Source: Lysobacteraceae bacterium NML91-0213
GTDB taxonomy: Bacteria > Pseudomonadota > Gammaproteobacteria > Xanthomonadales > Xanthomonadaceae
Assembly (NCBI GenBank): GCA_002798175.1
Contig: NWQL01000005.1
Location: 107,891-167,470 of the forward strand
Direction of reading: 5' to 3'
Length of the DNA stretch: 59,580 nucleotides
Both the position numbers and the translations under genes were made by a program. This document shows positions 38,539-47,107 of the stretch, piece by piece (the first letter of the stretch is position 1; every line of letters begins with the position of its first letter). Below the pieces are notes generated by a model. The model was given only the letters and a program-made list of their open reading frames with translations. It had not been told where the DNA came from and made no database searches.

Positions 38539-38781
38539 GTGACCCATGGCGACCCCATCCTCCGCCTCCACGAAGTCAGCTACTTGTTGAGGCGCTCCGT
38601 CAGCTCGATCCATCGTGACCGTAAAGCGGGCACCTTTGCGCCGCATATCCAGCTCGGCCCCAATTGTGTGGGCTGGCGCCTCAGCGCAATCAATGCATGG
38701 ATTGATGCGCGTGAGCGCGGTGCGTCTGTGGGAAAGGGCGTACCGAAGCTGCCGCAGCGGCAGATCGGACATAGGAGCTGA
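38539..38781 (+). CDS. AlpA-family small DNA-binding regulator
   Basis: An 80-residue protein from a GTG start (MTHGDPILRLHEVSYLLRRS) preceded by AGGAG at 38526. It is a MerR/AlpA-like winged helix: helix-turn-helix LHEVSYLLRRSVSSIHRDRKAGTF, then P-x-x-x-L-x-P-N-C-V-G-W-R-L-S-A-I-N-A-W-I-D, the wing and C-terminal helix pattern of AlpA. Such proteins control excision and integrase expression of P4-like prophages. The lysine-rich linker after residue 65 is short. It is 4 bp upstream of the next gene and probably cotranscribed with it. Confidence 0.82.
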   Translation: MTHGDPILRLHEVSYLLRRSVSSIHRDRKAGTFAPHIQLGPNCVGWRLSAINAWIDARERGASVGKGVPKLPQRQIGHRS

Positions 38782-38785
38782 CGAC

Positions 38786-39592
38786 ATGTCGTACATCCAC
38801 ACAAAGCTCGCGTGGCAGCTGGATATCCCGTCCACCGACAAGCTTGTCCTGCTGGCCCTCTGCCATTTCGCAGACGAAGAGGGACACTGCTATTCCTCAG
38901 TGACCACGGTTGCCCGCATGGTGGGAATCACCAGACGACACTGCCAGCGTCTGATGAGCGAACTGATCGACCAGTCGTTCGTTGCTGTTGTCGGCAATGA
39001 GCGAGGTGGCGTACGGACCAGGGACTACATGCTCAGCCTGCCCGCTCTCAGGAAGGCAGCTGCCGGGACCGGTGAAAAACAGGTGTCGCCCGTGGCCAGT
39101 GTGACGCCCCTCCGGGTGACATCCGCGCGCAAGCCCCGTGACACGCATGTCTCCCGAACTACCAGAAAGACCAATCAGTCTGAAACACCACCACCGTCCG
39201 CGCAGGATGTCGAAGCGCTGGACTGGAGCTGCCTGCCGCTGTTCAGCGCAGCCGACAAGGTAGTAGTCGTCGAACTGCTAGGGGCCATCGACCCGGAGTG
39301 CCGCCAGGATCTGGTCGACGAGCTTGGCGGAGCCCTGCGGGCCAGCGCGATCCGTGGGCAGTGGCCAGGATGGCTGCGAGCCGTGGCTCGCCGGGCGAAG
39401 GAGGGCGGATTCATGGCCAATCACGCGCTGGCTGTCCAACAGGATCGCCGGCGCGCGGCGAGAGAAGTAGCCGAAGCCAAGAAGCGGCGTGCCCAGGCTG
39501 CTCGCCGTTCTGATCCCGCTGCGCGTGCGAGGAACCTCGCCGCAATGAACGACGTTATCGCGGAGCTCTCTGCGTGCACCCGCTCTCGGTGA
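38786..39592 (+). CDS. Helix-turn-helix protein, phage replication-initiator-like
   Basis: A 268-residue protein starting MSYIHTKLAWQLDIPSTDKLVLLALCHFADEEGHCYSSVTTVARMVGI in outline, a typical winged helix (HTH_36 type) of phage and plasmid replication or regulatory proteins. The DNA-binding part is residues 1-95; the middle (95-145) is a Ser/Thr/Pro linker, and the C-terminal 120 residues are helical with a basic end (KKRRAQAARRSDPAARARN). A GGAG ribosome site precedes the ATG. It follows the AlpA-type gene, and its end overlaps the convergent gene at 39555. Function in replication of the island is inferred. Confidence 0.72.
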   Translation: MSYIHTKLAWQLDIPSTDKLVLLALCHFADEEGHCYSSVTTVARMVGITRRHCQRLMSELIDQSFVAVVGNERGGVRTRDYMLSLPALRKAAAGTGEKQVSPVASVTPLRVTSARKPRDTHVSRTTRKTNQSETPPPSAQDVEALDWSCLPLFSAADKVVVVELLGAIDPECRQDLVDELGGALRASAIRGQWPGWLRAVARRAKEGGFMANHALAVQQDRRRAAREVAEAKKRRAQAARRSDPAARARNLAAMNDVIAELSACTRSR

Positions 39593-39875
39593 TCCGCCAT
39601 CTTGACGGCAAGGGCAGTAAGCCCAAGTGCTGGGCATAGCGCTCTGCAGCCTTCCTGCTGCAAAACGTCACCGGTCTGGGGGTCGCCCATCCAGCTGGTC
39701 GAAGCAGACCAGGTGCGTCCAGTAGTTCCTTCTCCAAAAGCCGGTCGAAGCCCCTGCCACGGATCAGCAGGCCCCATTCCTTGCCACTTTCGAGTTGGGC
39801 GGGCTCGACTCTTCTGACCAGGCCCACAAGCCGGGCGAGCTGCACACAGGAGTGGCTCATCAGGCGGACTTTCAT
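39555..39875 (-). CDS. Small protein of unknown function
   Basis: A 106-residue protein MKVRLMSHSCVQLARLVGLV with a good ribosome site (GGAG, 7 bp spacing). It contains LLIRGRGFDRLLEKELLDAPGLLRP and CSRKAAERYAQHLGL, and no membrane segment or known catalytic motif. It overlaps the end of the gene at 38786 by 38 bp in the opposite direction. Composition looks protein-like in this frame, with balanced charged and hydrophobic residues, and the ribosome site favours it. I do not recognise the family. It is transcribed away from the defence operon. Confidence 0.55.
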   Translation of the reverse strand: MKVRLMSHSCVQLARLVGLVRRVEPAQLESGKEWGLLIRGRGFDRLLEKELLDAPGLLRPAGWATPRPVTFCSRKAAERYAQHLGLLPLPSRWRITESGCTQRAPR

Positions 39876-39993
39876 GGTGATCTCCATCTGCTTGAGACCA
39901 CCAGCTATACACCTGCCTGGCACCGTCCAAAGTGGGCGGGACATTGCCCCCCTGCCGCTGGAGCCGCCGCAAGTTGATGGTTGCTGTAACTCC

Positions 39994-40030
39994 TTACTTG
40001 CAGAGTACGGAATTACGTGCAGAATAGCGG
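39994..40030 (+). promoter_or_regulatory. Direct-repeat candidate operator before the defence operon
   Basis: TTACTTGCAGAGTACGG at 39994 and TTACGTGCAGAATAGCGG at 40013 repeat with a 19-bp period, about two helical turns, in the leader of the gene at 40047. The first repeat contains the small dyad TACT-TGCAG-AGTA. The likely ligand is the winged-helix protein encoded next, by analogy with self-regulating antitoxin-type regulators. Confidence 0.45.
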
Positions 40031-40046
40031 AGGGCCATGAGGGGGC

Positions 40047-41033
40047 ATGGTGGTAGACACGATCGAAAGAACGCTGCGGCAGCTGCGCAGCACACGCGAC
40101 CTGCGTGCCGAGATGCTGACCCTGGCTGCGGATTTGGCAGCTGGGAGCGCGCAGGGCTGCCTGATCGTGGTCGACCCCGTCATCGCAGCGGCGACCGTCC
40201 AAGGCGAGTGGAGGCGCCTGCTGCCTGTACTCAGCCAGGACGTGCGTGATCGCATGAGTCTGCGCCTTGAGTCTGACAAGGATGCGCCGCTGCCCCATCG
40301 TCTCCCGCCCGATGTCGCATTGCTCGACCGACCCAACTACCGGTACGAGGTGGTTCGTCTCCTGCTCGGAGCCAATCTGGAAGGCGGCGGTCCGCAACCG
40401 ATCCAGGGGCTGATGGACAGGATCGGCGCGTCCCAGACCCCTATCCGACAGGCGCTGGGTGAACTCAAGCAGGCGGGTGTTGCCCACACCAGGGGCCGCG
40501 GCGTCGAAATGACGGCAGAAGACCTTTCGACCGAGCTCCTGGCCAAGCTTCGCGCCCTGCCGCAGATTCTGCGCTTCCGGTTCGAGCGCGGCGCCCAGAT
40601 CAGAACGCCCGCCGCCCTCTTGCAGCGCGCCTTGCCGCTCCTGCGAGCTGGTGCCCCGGCGGGTTGGCAGCCGCTGTCCTTGTCCGGCTTGTCGGTTGCC
40701 CAGGCGCAAGTGCCGAGTCTTGACCTGGTCAGGCTGCCGCGGCTGGACTTGGTCGCGCACGTAGAGCGCGATGCTAAGGCCTTTGATGCGTCGATCATGC
40801 GCACGCTCGACGATGGTCTGGAACTGGAGCCTAACGTCCTGGCCCCGGCCCCTGTCACCATCACCTTGGTGAGAGCGCAAGTGGAACGCACCTGCGATGC
40901 GGTCCTCGGTTCTGTTCGCTGTGCCTGTCCGATGGATGTGTTCCTGTCCTTGCTCGACCTTGGTCAGCGCGACCAGGCATTGCAGTACGCAAAGGCAATA
41001 CGGCCTTCCAGGCTCAACCAGGGGGCGAGCTGA
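40047..41033 (+). CDS. Winged-helix protein, first gene of the defence operon
   Basis: A 328-residue protein with a GntR/AbiEi-like winged helix at about residues 125-160 (LMDRIGASQTPIRQALGELKQAGV followed by HTRGRGVEM). The N-terminal 115 residues begin with IERTLRQLRSTRDLRAEMLTLAADLAAG and show no enzyme motif; the C-terminal 165 residues resemble the effector part of AbiEi-type regulators in layout (long Leu-rich helices, then VEHTCDAV-like segment and FLSLLDLGQRDQAL), but I cannot assign it firmly. It ends 3 bp before the SNF2 gene, so it is cotranscribed. Likely job: autoregulation of the operon through the repeats upstream. An effector role is possible. Confidence 0.65.
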   Translation: MVVDTIERTLRQLRSTRDLRAEMLTLAADLAAGSAQGCLIVVDPVIAAATVQGEWRRLLPVLSQDVRDRMSLRLESDKDAPLPHRLPPDVALLDRPNYRYEVVRLLLGANLEGGGPQPIQGLMDRIGASQTPIRQALGELKQAGVAHTRGRGVEMTAEDLSTELLAKLRALPQILRFRFERGAQIRTPAALLQRALPLLRAGAPAGWQPLSLSGLSVAQAQVPSLDLVRLPRLDLVAHVERDAKAFDASIMRTLDDGLELEPNVLAPAPVTITLVRAQVERTCDAVLGSVRCACPMDVFLSLLDLGQRDQALQYAKAIRPSRLNQGAS

Positions 41034-41036
41034 TCA

Positions 41037-44000
41037 ATGAAGATCCTGAGCAATAGCGGTGGCGAGCACGTGTTCGACCTCGTGCGACCTCAGATGCAAG
41101 CGGGACACCACCTGGATGTCGTCACGCCTGCATTGTCGCTCTTCGCCTATGCAGAGCTGATGGCGGAGGTCACCCGCCTGGACAAGGTCAGGCTGCTGCT
41201 GCCCCAAGAGGGCATGGATCTCGCCATCCTTGGGTCCGATGCCGATCGTGCCTCTAGGAACCAGCTGCGAACCCGGTGGCTGGCCAAGCGCTTCGCAGCT
41301 TGGCTGGCTGGCAAGGCCGAGGTTCGTCGGGCAGTCGGCGTCGTACCTCAGGCGGCCCTTGTACTTCGCGATGCGCAAGACCAGCCCAAGCAAGCCGTGC
41401 TCGGATCGTTCGCGTTCAGCACGGAAGGTCTTGGTACGACGCCAGGCAACCCACTCAGTCTGATCCAGGTCTCGGAAACGCCCGAGGAAAGCCAGTTGCT
41501 CAGCCAGTGGTTCGACGTGCAATGGACTGCTCTGCAGGCCCAACCGGGGGCCAAACAACGACTGGTAGAGTCCTTCGAGTCGCTCGCCTCCAACCAGGAT
41601 CCCGCGTCGATCTACGCCCTCGTGCTCCACCAACTGTTCGCTGACCAGGACGAGCAGCTGGATGAGGATCGCATCGTCAAATCCGCCACCGGTATCCGCA
41701 ACACGCAGATCTGGAAGAAGCTGTACAAGTTCCAGCGCGATGGAGTGGTAGGCGCCATCGATAAGCTTGATCGCTTTGGCGGCTGCATCATCGCCGACAG
41801 CGTCGGTCTTGGTAAGACGTTCGAGGCGCTGGCCGTCATCAAGTACCACGAGCTGCGCAACGACCGGGTGTTGGTGCTGTGCCCCAAACGCCTGCGCGAC
41901 AACTGGACGCTGTACCGCAGCAACGACCGTCGCAATGTCCTGGCCGCCGACCGCTTCAACTACGACGTGCTCAACCACACCGACCTGTCTCGCGACGGGG
42001 GCCTCTCCGGCGACATCGACCTGACGCACGTAAATTGGGGCAACTACGACCTGGTCGTCATCGACGAGTCGCACAACTTCCGCAACAAGAGCACCCACAA
42101 GGATCGTGAGTCCCGCTACCACCGACTGATGCGTCGAATCATTCGCGAGGGCGTGAAGACGCGGGTTCTGATGCTGTCGGCCACCCCGGTCAACAACCGT
42201 CTGGCGGACCTGCGGAACCAGATCGCGTTCGCCACCGAGGGTGACGACCTGGCGCTGTCCGCGCACGGCATCGCAAGCATCGAGGCCACCACGCGCAAGG
42301 CGCAGGCCCAGTTCAACCGCTGGCTCGATCTCGACGACGACCAACGCTCGCCTTCACGCCTGGTCGAAATGCTCGGTTTCGACTACTTCACGCTGCTCGA
42401 CCACCTGACCATTGCCCGCTCTCGCCGGCACATCGAGAAGTACTACGGTACCGACGAGACCGGGAAGTTCCCGGCGCGCCTGACGCCCATCAACATCAAG
42501 CCAGATGTCGACCGCAGCGGCGAGTTTCGCTCCATCCGCGAGATCAACGACGAGATCCGCCGCCTGAACCTGGCTGCCTACGCACCGCTGCGCTATGTCC
42601 TGCCACATAAGCAGGACGCCTACGACGACAAGTACAGCACCCGGGTGCGTGGCGGCGAAGGCTTCTTCCGCCAGGCCGACCGCGAGGAGAGCCTGATCCA
42701 CCTGTTGCGGGTCAACGTGCTCAAGCGCATGGAAAGCGCCGTGTCCTCGTTTGGCCTCACGGTCGAACGGCAGCTCAGGGATGTCGAGACCACCCTTGCC
42801 CGCATCGAGGCCAGCGCCGACGACATCGAGGAGATCGACATCGCCGATGTAGATATCGACGATCCGGCCTTCGAAAGCCTGTTGGTGGGCAAGCGCATCA
42901 AGGTGCTGCTGGGCGACGTGGACCTGATCCGCTGGCGCCAAGACCTGATCGAGGATCGCAACCGACTGGCCACCCTGCTGTCGGCCGCGCGCCAGGTCGA
43001 TGCCTCGCGCGACGCCAAGCTCCATGCGCTGCGCGACACCATCACCCACAAGTGCCAGCACCCCACCAACCCCGGCAACCGCAAGGTGATCGTCTTCACC
43101 GCCTTCGCCGACACCGCCCGCTATCTGTACGAGCAACTGGCGCCGTGGGCGAAGGAGAGCTTGGGCATCGATACTGCCTTGATCACCGGCACAGGCCGCA
43201 ACCAGACCACCTTGCCGAAGCTCGGCAAAGACCTGAGCAGCCTGCTTACCGCATTCTCTCCACGCTCGAAGGAGCGCCCCGAGGAGCTGGCCGGTGAAGG
43301 CGAAATCGACCTGCTGATCGCCACCGACTGCATCTCCGAAGGCCAGAACCTGCAGGACTGCGACTGGCTGGTGAACTACGATATCCACTGGAACCCGGTG
43401 CGCATCATCCAGCGTTTCGGCCGCATCGATCGGATCGGCTCGCCCAACGAAAAAATCCAGCTAGTCAACTTCTGGCCCAACATGGAGCTGGACGAATACA
43501 TCAACCTTGAGCAGCGCGTCAGCGGCAAGATGGTGTTGCTGGACATCTCCGCCACCGGCGAGGAGAACCTGATCCAGACGGACTCCGGCGATCCCATGAA
43601 CGACCTGGAGTACCGCCGCAGGCAGCTACTCAAGCTGCAGGACGCAGTGATCGATATGGAGGACCTGTCCAGTGGCGTCTCCATAACCGACCTGACCCTG
43701 ACCGACTTCCGCATCGACCTGGCCGAGTATCTCAAGGCCCACCCCGGCAAGCTGGAAGGCTTGCCGCTGGGCGCCATGGCTGTCACCACCAGCAGCGATG
43801 CTGACATCCCGCCGGGGATCGTCTTCTGCCTCCGGGCGGAGGGCGCCCACGCCGACAAGCCCATCGATCACGGCTACCCGCTGGCGCCCACGTATCTGGT
43901 GCACGTGAGCGCGGACGGAAGCATCCTGCTGCCGCACACCCAGGCGCGGCGCATCCTGGACCGACTCAAGCGCCTGGCACACGGTCGGGATCTGCCCGAT

Positions 44001-44231
44001 GCCGCGGCCTGCATTCGCTTCGACCGACAGACCCGCGACGGCGAGGACATGCAGGACGAACGCCAGCTTCTGGCTGCCGCCATCGCCTCGGTTGCCGGCA
44101 AGAGCGAGGAGCGCGCCGTGGCCAGCCTGTTCAGCCCAGGCGGTACTCATGCCCTTCGCAACGACTTCGCCGGCAGCGGCGACTTCGAGGTCATTGCCTG
44201 GCTGGCCGTCCTGCCGGGGGGCGATGCGTGA
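41037..44231 (+). CDS. PLD-like/SNF2-type helicase
   Basis: A 1064-residue superfamily 2 ATPase. The N-terminal 200 residues resemble a phospholipase-D-like domain (GHHLDVVTPALSLFAYAELM, then VLGSFAFSTEGLG), but the catalytic H-x-K signature is absent, so this part may only bind. The helicase core follows: Walker A ADSVGLGKT at 253-261, DESH (VVIDESHNF) near 341, motif III LMLSATPVNNR near 380, and the C-terminal lobe with VIVFTAFADTARYL near 684 and QRFGRIDRIGS near 791. It overlaps the DUF4391 gene by 4 bp. In the family these act as DNA translocases or remodellers, and the operon suggests an antiviral role. Confidence 0.88.
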   Translation: MKILSNSGGEHVFDLVRPQMQAGHHLDVVTPALSLFAYAELMAEVTRLDKVRLLLPQEGMDLAILGSDADRASRNQLRTRWLAKRFAAWLAGKAEVRRAVGVVPQAALVLRDAQDQPKQAVLGSFAFSTEGLGTTPGNPLSLIQVSETPEESQLLSQWFDVQWTALQAQPGAKQRLVESFESLASNQDPASIYALVLHQLFADQDEQLDEDRIVKSATGIRNTQIWKKLYKFQRDGVVGAIDKLDRFGGCIIADSVGLGKTFEALAVIKYHELRNDRVLVLCPKRLRDNWTLYRSNDRRNVLAADRFNYDVLNHTDLSRDGGLSGDIDLTHVNWGNYDLVVIDESHNFRNKSTHKDRESRYHRLMRRIIREGVKTRVLMLSATPVNNRLADLRNQIAFATEGDDLALSAHGIASIEATTRKAQAQFNRWLDLDDDQRSPSRLVEMLGFDYFTLLDHLTIARSRRHIEKYYGTDETGKFPARLTPINIKPDVDRSGEFRSIREINDEIRRLNLAAYAPLRYVLPHKQDAYDDKYSTRVRGGEGFFRQADREESLIHLLRVNVLKRMESAVSSFGLTVERQLRDVETTLARIEASADDIEEIDIADVDIDDPAFESLLVGKRIKVLLGDVDLIRWRQDLIEDRNRLATLLSAARQVDASRDAKLHALRDTITHKCQHPTNPGNRKVIVFTAFADTARYLYEQLAPWAKESLGIDTALITGTGRNQTTLPKLGKDLSSLLTAFSPRSKERPEELAGEGEIDLLIATDCISEGQNLQDCDWLVNYDIHWNPVRIIQRFGRIDRIGSPNEKIQLVNFWPNMELDEYINLEQRVSGKMVLLDISATGEENLIQTDSGDPMNDLEYRRRQLLKLQDAVIDMEDLSSGVSITDLTLTDFRIDLAEYLKAHPGKLEGLPLGAMAVTTSSDADIPPGIVFCLRAEGAHADKPIDHGYPLAPTYLVHVSADGSILLPHTQARRILDRLKRLAHGRDLPDAAACIRFDRQTRDGEDMQDERQLLAAAIASVAGKSEERAVASLFSPGGTHALRNDFAGSGDFEVIAWLAVLPGGDA

Positions 44232-44983
44232 CGGCGGAGGCGGTGATCGCGGCCCTGAGCCTGCCCGCGAGCACGCGCGTGGACCAGCGCGTCCCGAAGA
44301 AGCTGCTGCTGGAGAATGGTGCACCCACTGCCGCTGATAAGCGCCTGATCAATGAAGGCATCGAAACGATCCAGTGGCTGGCCGTGCTCAAGCAGGCCAC
44401 TTGTGGCGTGCCCGCGTTTCGAGACGATATGCGCGAGTATCTGGAGATCGCGATCCTGCACGTCACTCTTCGCGAACAGGCGAAGGAAGCTCGATTGATC
44501 GAGTTGTTGCATCGCGCCGTGCCCTATCCAGTGCTGCTGCTGGTCGAAAGCGAACATGCAGTCTCCGTGTCGCTGGGCCACAAGCGTCAGGCGCTCAAGG
44601 AAGCCGGAAAAGTAGTTCTGGACGGCGAGCCAGCCACGGTTGTCCTGCCATCTGCCGACAGTGCTATCTACGCAGCGTTCCTGCAGGCATTGGATCTGAG
44701 CCGCCAGCCGCGGGCCTCGTTGTACGCGCTCTACCAGGGCTTGCTCGATACGGCAGTCGCGCTGCAGGCCAGCGCACTCACGGGCACTTTTACCTTGCTC
44801 GATTCCACCGAGCGTGCACTACAGCGCCGTCAAGCATTGCACACCAGCATCGCCCTGCAAGGACGGATCGCCAGTCTGCGCAGCGCGGCCGCCAAGGCGT
44901 CGCAGATGGCGCGACAGGTGGAGATGAACCTGCAGATTCGGAAACTGGAAGCTGAGCTCAAGCAAGTGATGGGGGCACTCTGA
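44228..44983 (+). CDS. DUF4391 protein
   Basis: A 251-residue protein from a GTG that overlaps the SNF2 stop (GTGA). The family signature is clear: LSLPASTRVDQRVPKKLLLENG near residue 10, IETIQWLAVLKQATCGVP near 45, LREQAKEARLIELLHRAVPYPVLLL near 80-105. The C-terminal 50 residues (LRSAAAKASQMARQVEMNLQIRKLEAELKQV) are a probable coiled coil. DUF4391 proteins are regularly found between an SNF2/PLD helicase and a type III methyltransferase; their activity is unknown, and a bridging role is inferred from the coiled coil. Its stop overlaps the next start (TGATG). Confidence 0.83.
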   Translation: MTAEAVIAALSLPASTRVDQRVPKKLLLENGAPTAADKRLINEGIETIQWLAVLKQATCGVPAFRDDMREYLEIAILHVTLREQAKEARLIELLHRAVPYPVLLLVESEHAVSVSLGHKRQALKEAGKVVLDGEPATVVLPSADSAIYAAFLQALDLSRQPRASLYALYQGLLDTAVALQASALTGTFTLLDSTERALQRRQALHTSIALQGRIASLRSAAAKASQMARQVEMNLQIRKLEAELKQVMGAL

Positions 44984-47106
44984 TGAATCGCGAGCAGGCA
45001 CGTGGGTTGCTACGGCGGGCGTTGGGAGGCGGATGTGGTGGCGGAGGTGAAGGCGGGGGTGACGCCGATTTTCGTGAGGGCCAATGGGAAGCGATCGATG
45101 CGCTGGTCAACGACAAGCGCAAGCTGCTGGTGGTACAGCGCACGGGATGGGGCAAAAGCTCCGTCTACTTCATTGCCACCCGGATCCTGCGTGACCAGGG
45201 CTATGGGCCGACCTTGATCGTTTCACCGTTGCTCGCCCTGATGCGCAACCAGATTGAAGCAGCGCAACGGCTTGGCATCCATGCGGTGACCGTCAATTCG
45301 ACCAACACCGAGGATTGGCCTGCGCTCACCCGATCTATTCTGGAGGGGCGAGCGGATGCCGTACTTATCTCTCCCGAACGCTTGGCCAACGACAACTTTG
45401 TTCGCGACGTGTTGTTGCCGGTGGCGAACCGGATCGGTCTGCTGGTGGTGGATGAGGCCCATTGCATATCCGACTGGGGGCACGACTTCCGTCCGGACTA
45501 TCGCCGGCTGATCAACATCCTTCAGCGGATGCCGCCGAACATGCCGGTGCTTGGCACAACCGCAACCGCCAACGATCGCGTGGTCGCGGATGTGGTGTTG
45601 CAACTGGGTGATGTCCTGGTGCAGCGCGGCCCACTGATGCGTGACACGCTCTCGCTGCAAGCGACACGGCTACCGGACCAGTCGGCGAGGCTGGCATGGT
45701 TGGCCGAGCACGTTCCGAACCTGCCAGGCACCGGGATCATCTACGTCCTGACCAAGCGCGATGCCGAACAGGTGTCGCAATGGCTTCAGCAGAACGGAAT
45801 CGACGCTCGCCCGTACTACAGTGGGGTGACCACGACGGAAGAGGCAGACTCCGATGCGTATCGCGAGCAACTGGAAAGCCTGCTCTATAGCAACCGGATA
45901 AAGGCGCTGGTTGCCACCACGGCGCTGGGCATGGGCTATGACAAGCCCGACCTGGGCTTTGTCATCCACTACCAGGCGCCCGGCTCCATCGTCGGCTACT
46001 ACCAGCAGGTGGGCCGTGCTGGACGCGGAATCGACAACGCGATCGGCGTCCTGCTCTCCGGGCGTGAAGACGATGACATCCACGAATTCTTCCGCAGTTC
46101 CGCCTTCCCGGACGAAGCTCACGTGTATTCGATCCTGGATGCGCTGGCGGAGAGCGATGGCCTAACTACGCGCGCCATCGAGAACACGGTCAACCTGAGG
46201 AAGGGGCAGATCGATAAGGTCTTGAAATTCCTGTCGGTGGATAACCCTGCGCCCGTCGTCAAGGAAGGAAGCACGTGGATGCGCACGCCGGTGCCATACC
46301 GGATGGACCACGAGCGGATCGAGCACCTGACCGGCCAGCGCCAGCAGGAATGGCAGGAGGTGCAGGACTACATCGAGACAGCGGACTGCAAAATGCTGTT
46401 CCTCGCCCGCACGCTGGACGATCCGCAACCACTCGCCTGCGGGCGTTGCACCTCGTGCCGGGGGCGTCCGGTCGTGCCGGAAGGCTTCAGCCATGCCCAT
46501 GCCGTCGCCGCGGCACGATTCCTGCGGCATTCCGAGTTCCCGCTGGAGAACAACAAGCAGGTAGCGCAGGGCGCATTCCAGCACTACGGATTCCGCGGAA
46601 ACCTGCCGCCCAACCTGCGTGCCGAAACCGGCCGTGTCCTGTCGCGCTGGGGTGATGCCGGCTGGGGCCGTATGGTTGCGGACCAGAAGCATGCCGGCCA
46701 CTTCAGCGACGAGCTGGTGGCGGCGACCGCCGAGATGATTCGCGAGCGCTGGCAGCCGCAGCCTGCGCCCACCTGGGTGACCTGCATTCCGTCGCGCAAC
46801 CACCCGGAACTGGTCCCCGACTTCAGTGCGCGCTTGGCCCGGCGTCTGGGCATTCCGTTCCATGCGGCAGTGGCCAAGGTGCGAGACAATCAGGCCCAGA
46901 AGCTGCAGCAGAACCGGTTCCACCAGTGCCGGAACCTGGATGGCGTGTTTGCCGTGGTCGACCCTGTCCCTGCAGGCCCGGTCCTGTTGGTCGATGACAT
47001 CGTCGATTCCGGTTGGACCCTGACGGTTGCCTCCGCCCTGCTCCGGCAGGCGGGGTGCGCCGCTGTTTGGCCGGTTGCCCTGGCAGCATCCAGTGCCGGA
47101 GATTGA
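44983..47106 (+). CDS. RecQ-like helicase fused to a ComF-type phosphoribosyltransferase
   Basis: A 707-residue two-part protein. Residues 1-500 are a RecQ-type 3'-5' helicase: Walker A QRTGWGKSSV near 52-60, VVDEAHCISDWGHDFR near 155, QQVGRAGRG near 340, and a zinc-binding set of cysteines in CKMLFL and ACGRCTSCRG near 470-495. An unusual Gly-rich run (GGGCGGGGEGGG) lies at 15-27. Residues 555-700 form a ComF/PRTase domain with the PRPP loop VLLVDDIVDSGWTL near 668 and a preceding substrate loop TCIPSRNHPELVPDFSARLA. The stop is 1 bp before the DprA-like gene. The fusion suggests that DNA unwinding is coupled to nucleotide chemistry or sensing; this is inference. Confidence 0.87.
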   Translation: MNREQARGLLRRALGGGCGGGGEGGGDADFREGQWEAIDALVNDKRKLLVVQRTGWGKSSVYFIATRILRDQGYGPTLIVSPLLALMRNQIEAAQRLGIHAVTVNSTNTEDWPALTRSILEGRADAVLISPERLANDNFVRDVLLPVANRIGLLVVDEAHCISDWGHDFRPDYRRLINILQRMPPNMPVLGTTATANDRVVADVVLQLGDVLVQRGPLMRDTLSLQATRLPDQSARLAWLAEHVPNLPGTGIIYVLTKRDAEQVSQWLQQNGIDARPYYSGVTTTEEADSDAYREQLESLLYSNRIKALVATTALGMGYDKPDLGFVIHYQAPGSIVGYYQQVGRAGRGIDNAIGVLLSGREDDDIHEFFRSSAFPDEAHVYSILDALAESDGLTTRAIENTVNLRKGQIDKVLKFLSVDNPAPVVKEGSTWMRTPVPYRMDHERIEHLTGQRQQEWQEVQDYIETADCKMLFLARTLDDPQPLACGRCTSCRGRPVVPEGFSHAHAVAAARFLRHSEFPLENNKQVAQGAFQHYGFRGNLPPNLRAETGRVLSRWGDAGWGRMVADQKHAGHFSDELVAATAEMIRERWQPQPAPTWVTCIPSRNHPELVPDFSARLARRLGIPFHAAVAKVRDNQAQKLQQNRFHQCRNLDGVFAVVDPVPAGPVLLVDDIVDSGWTLTVASALLRQAGCAAVWPVALAASSAGD

Positions 47107-47107
47107 A

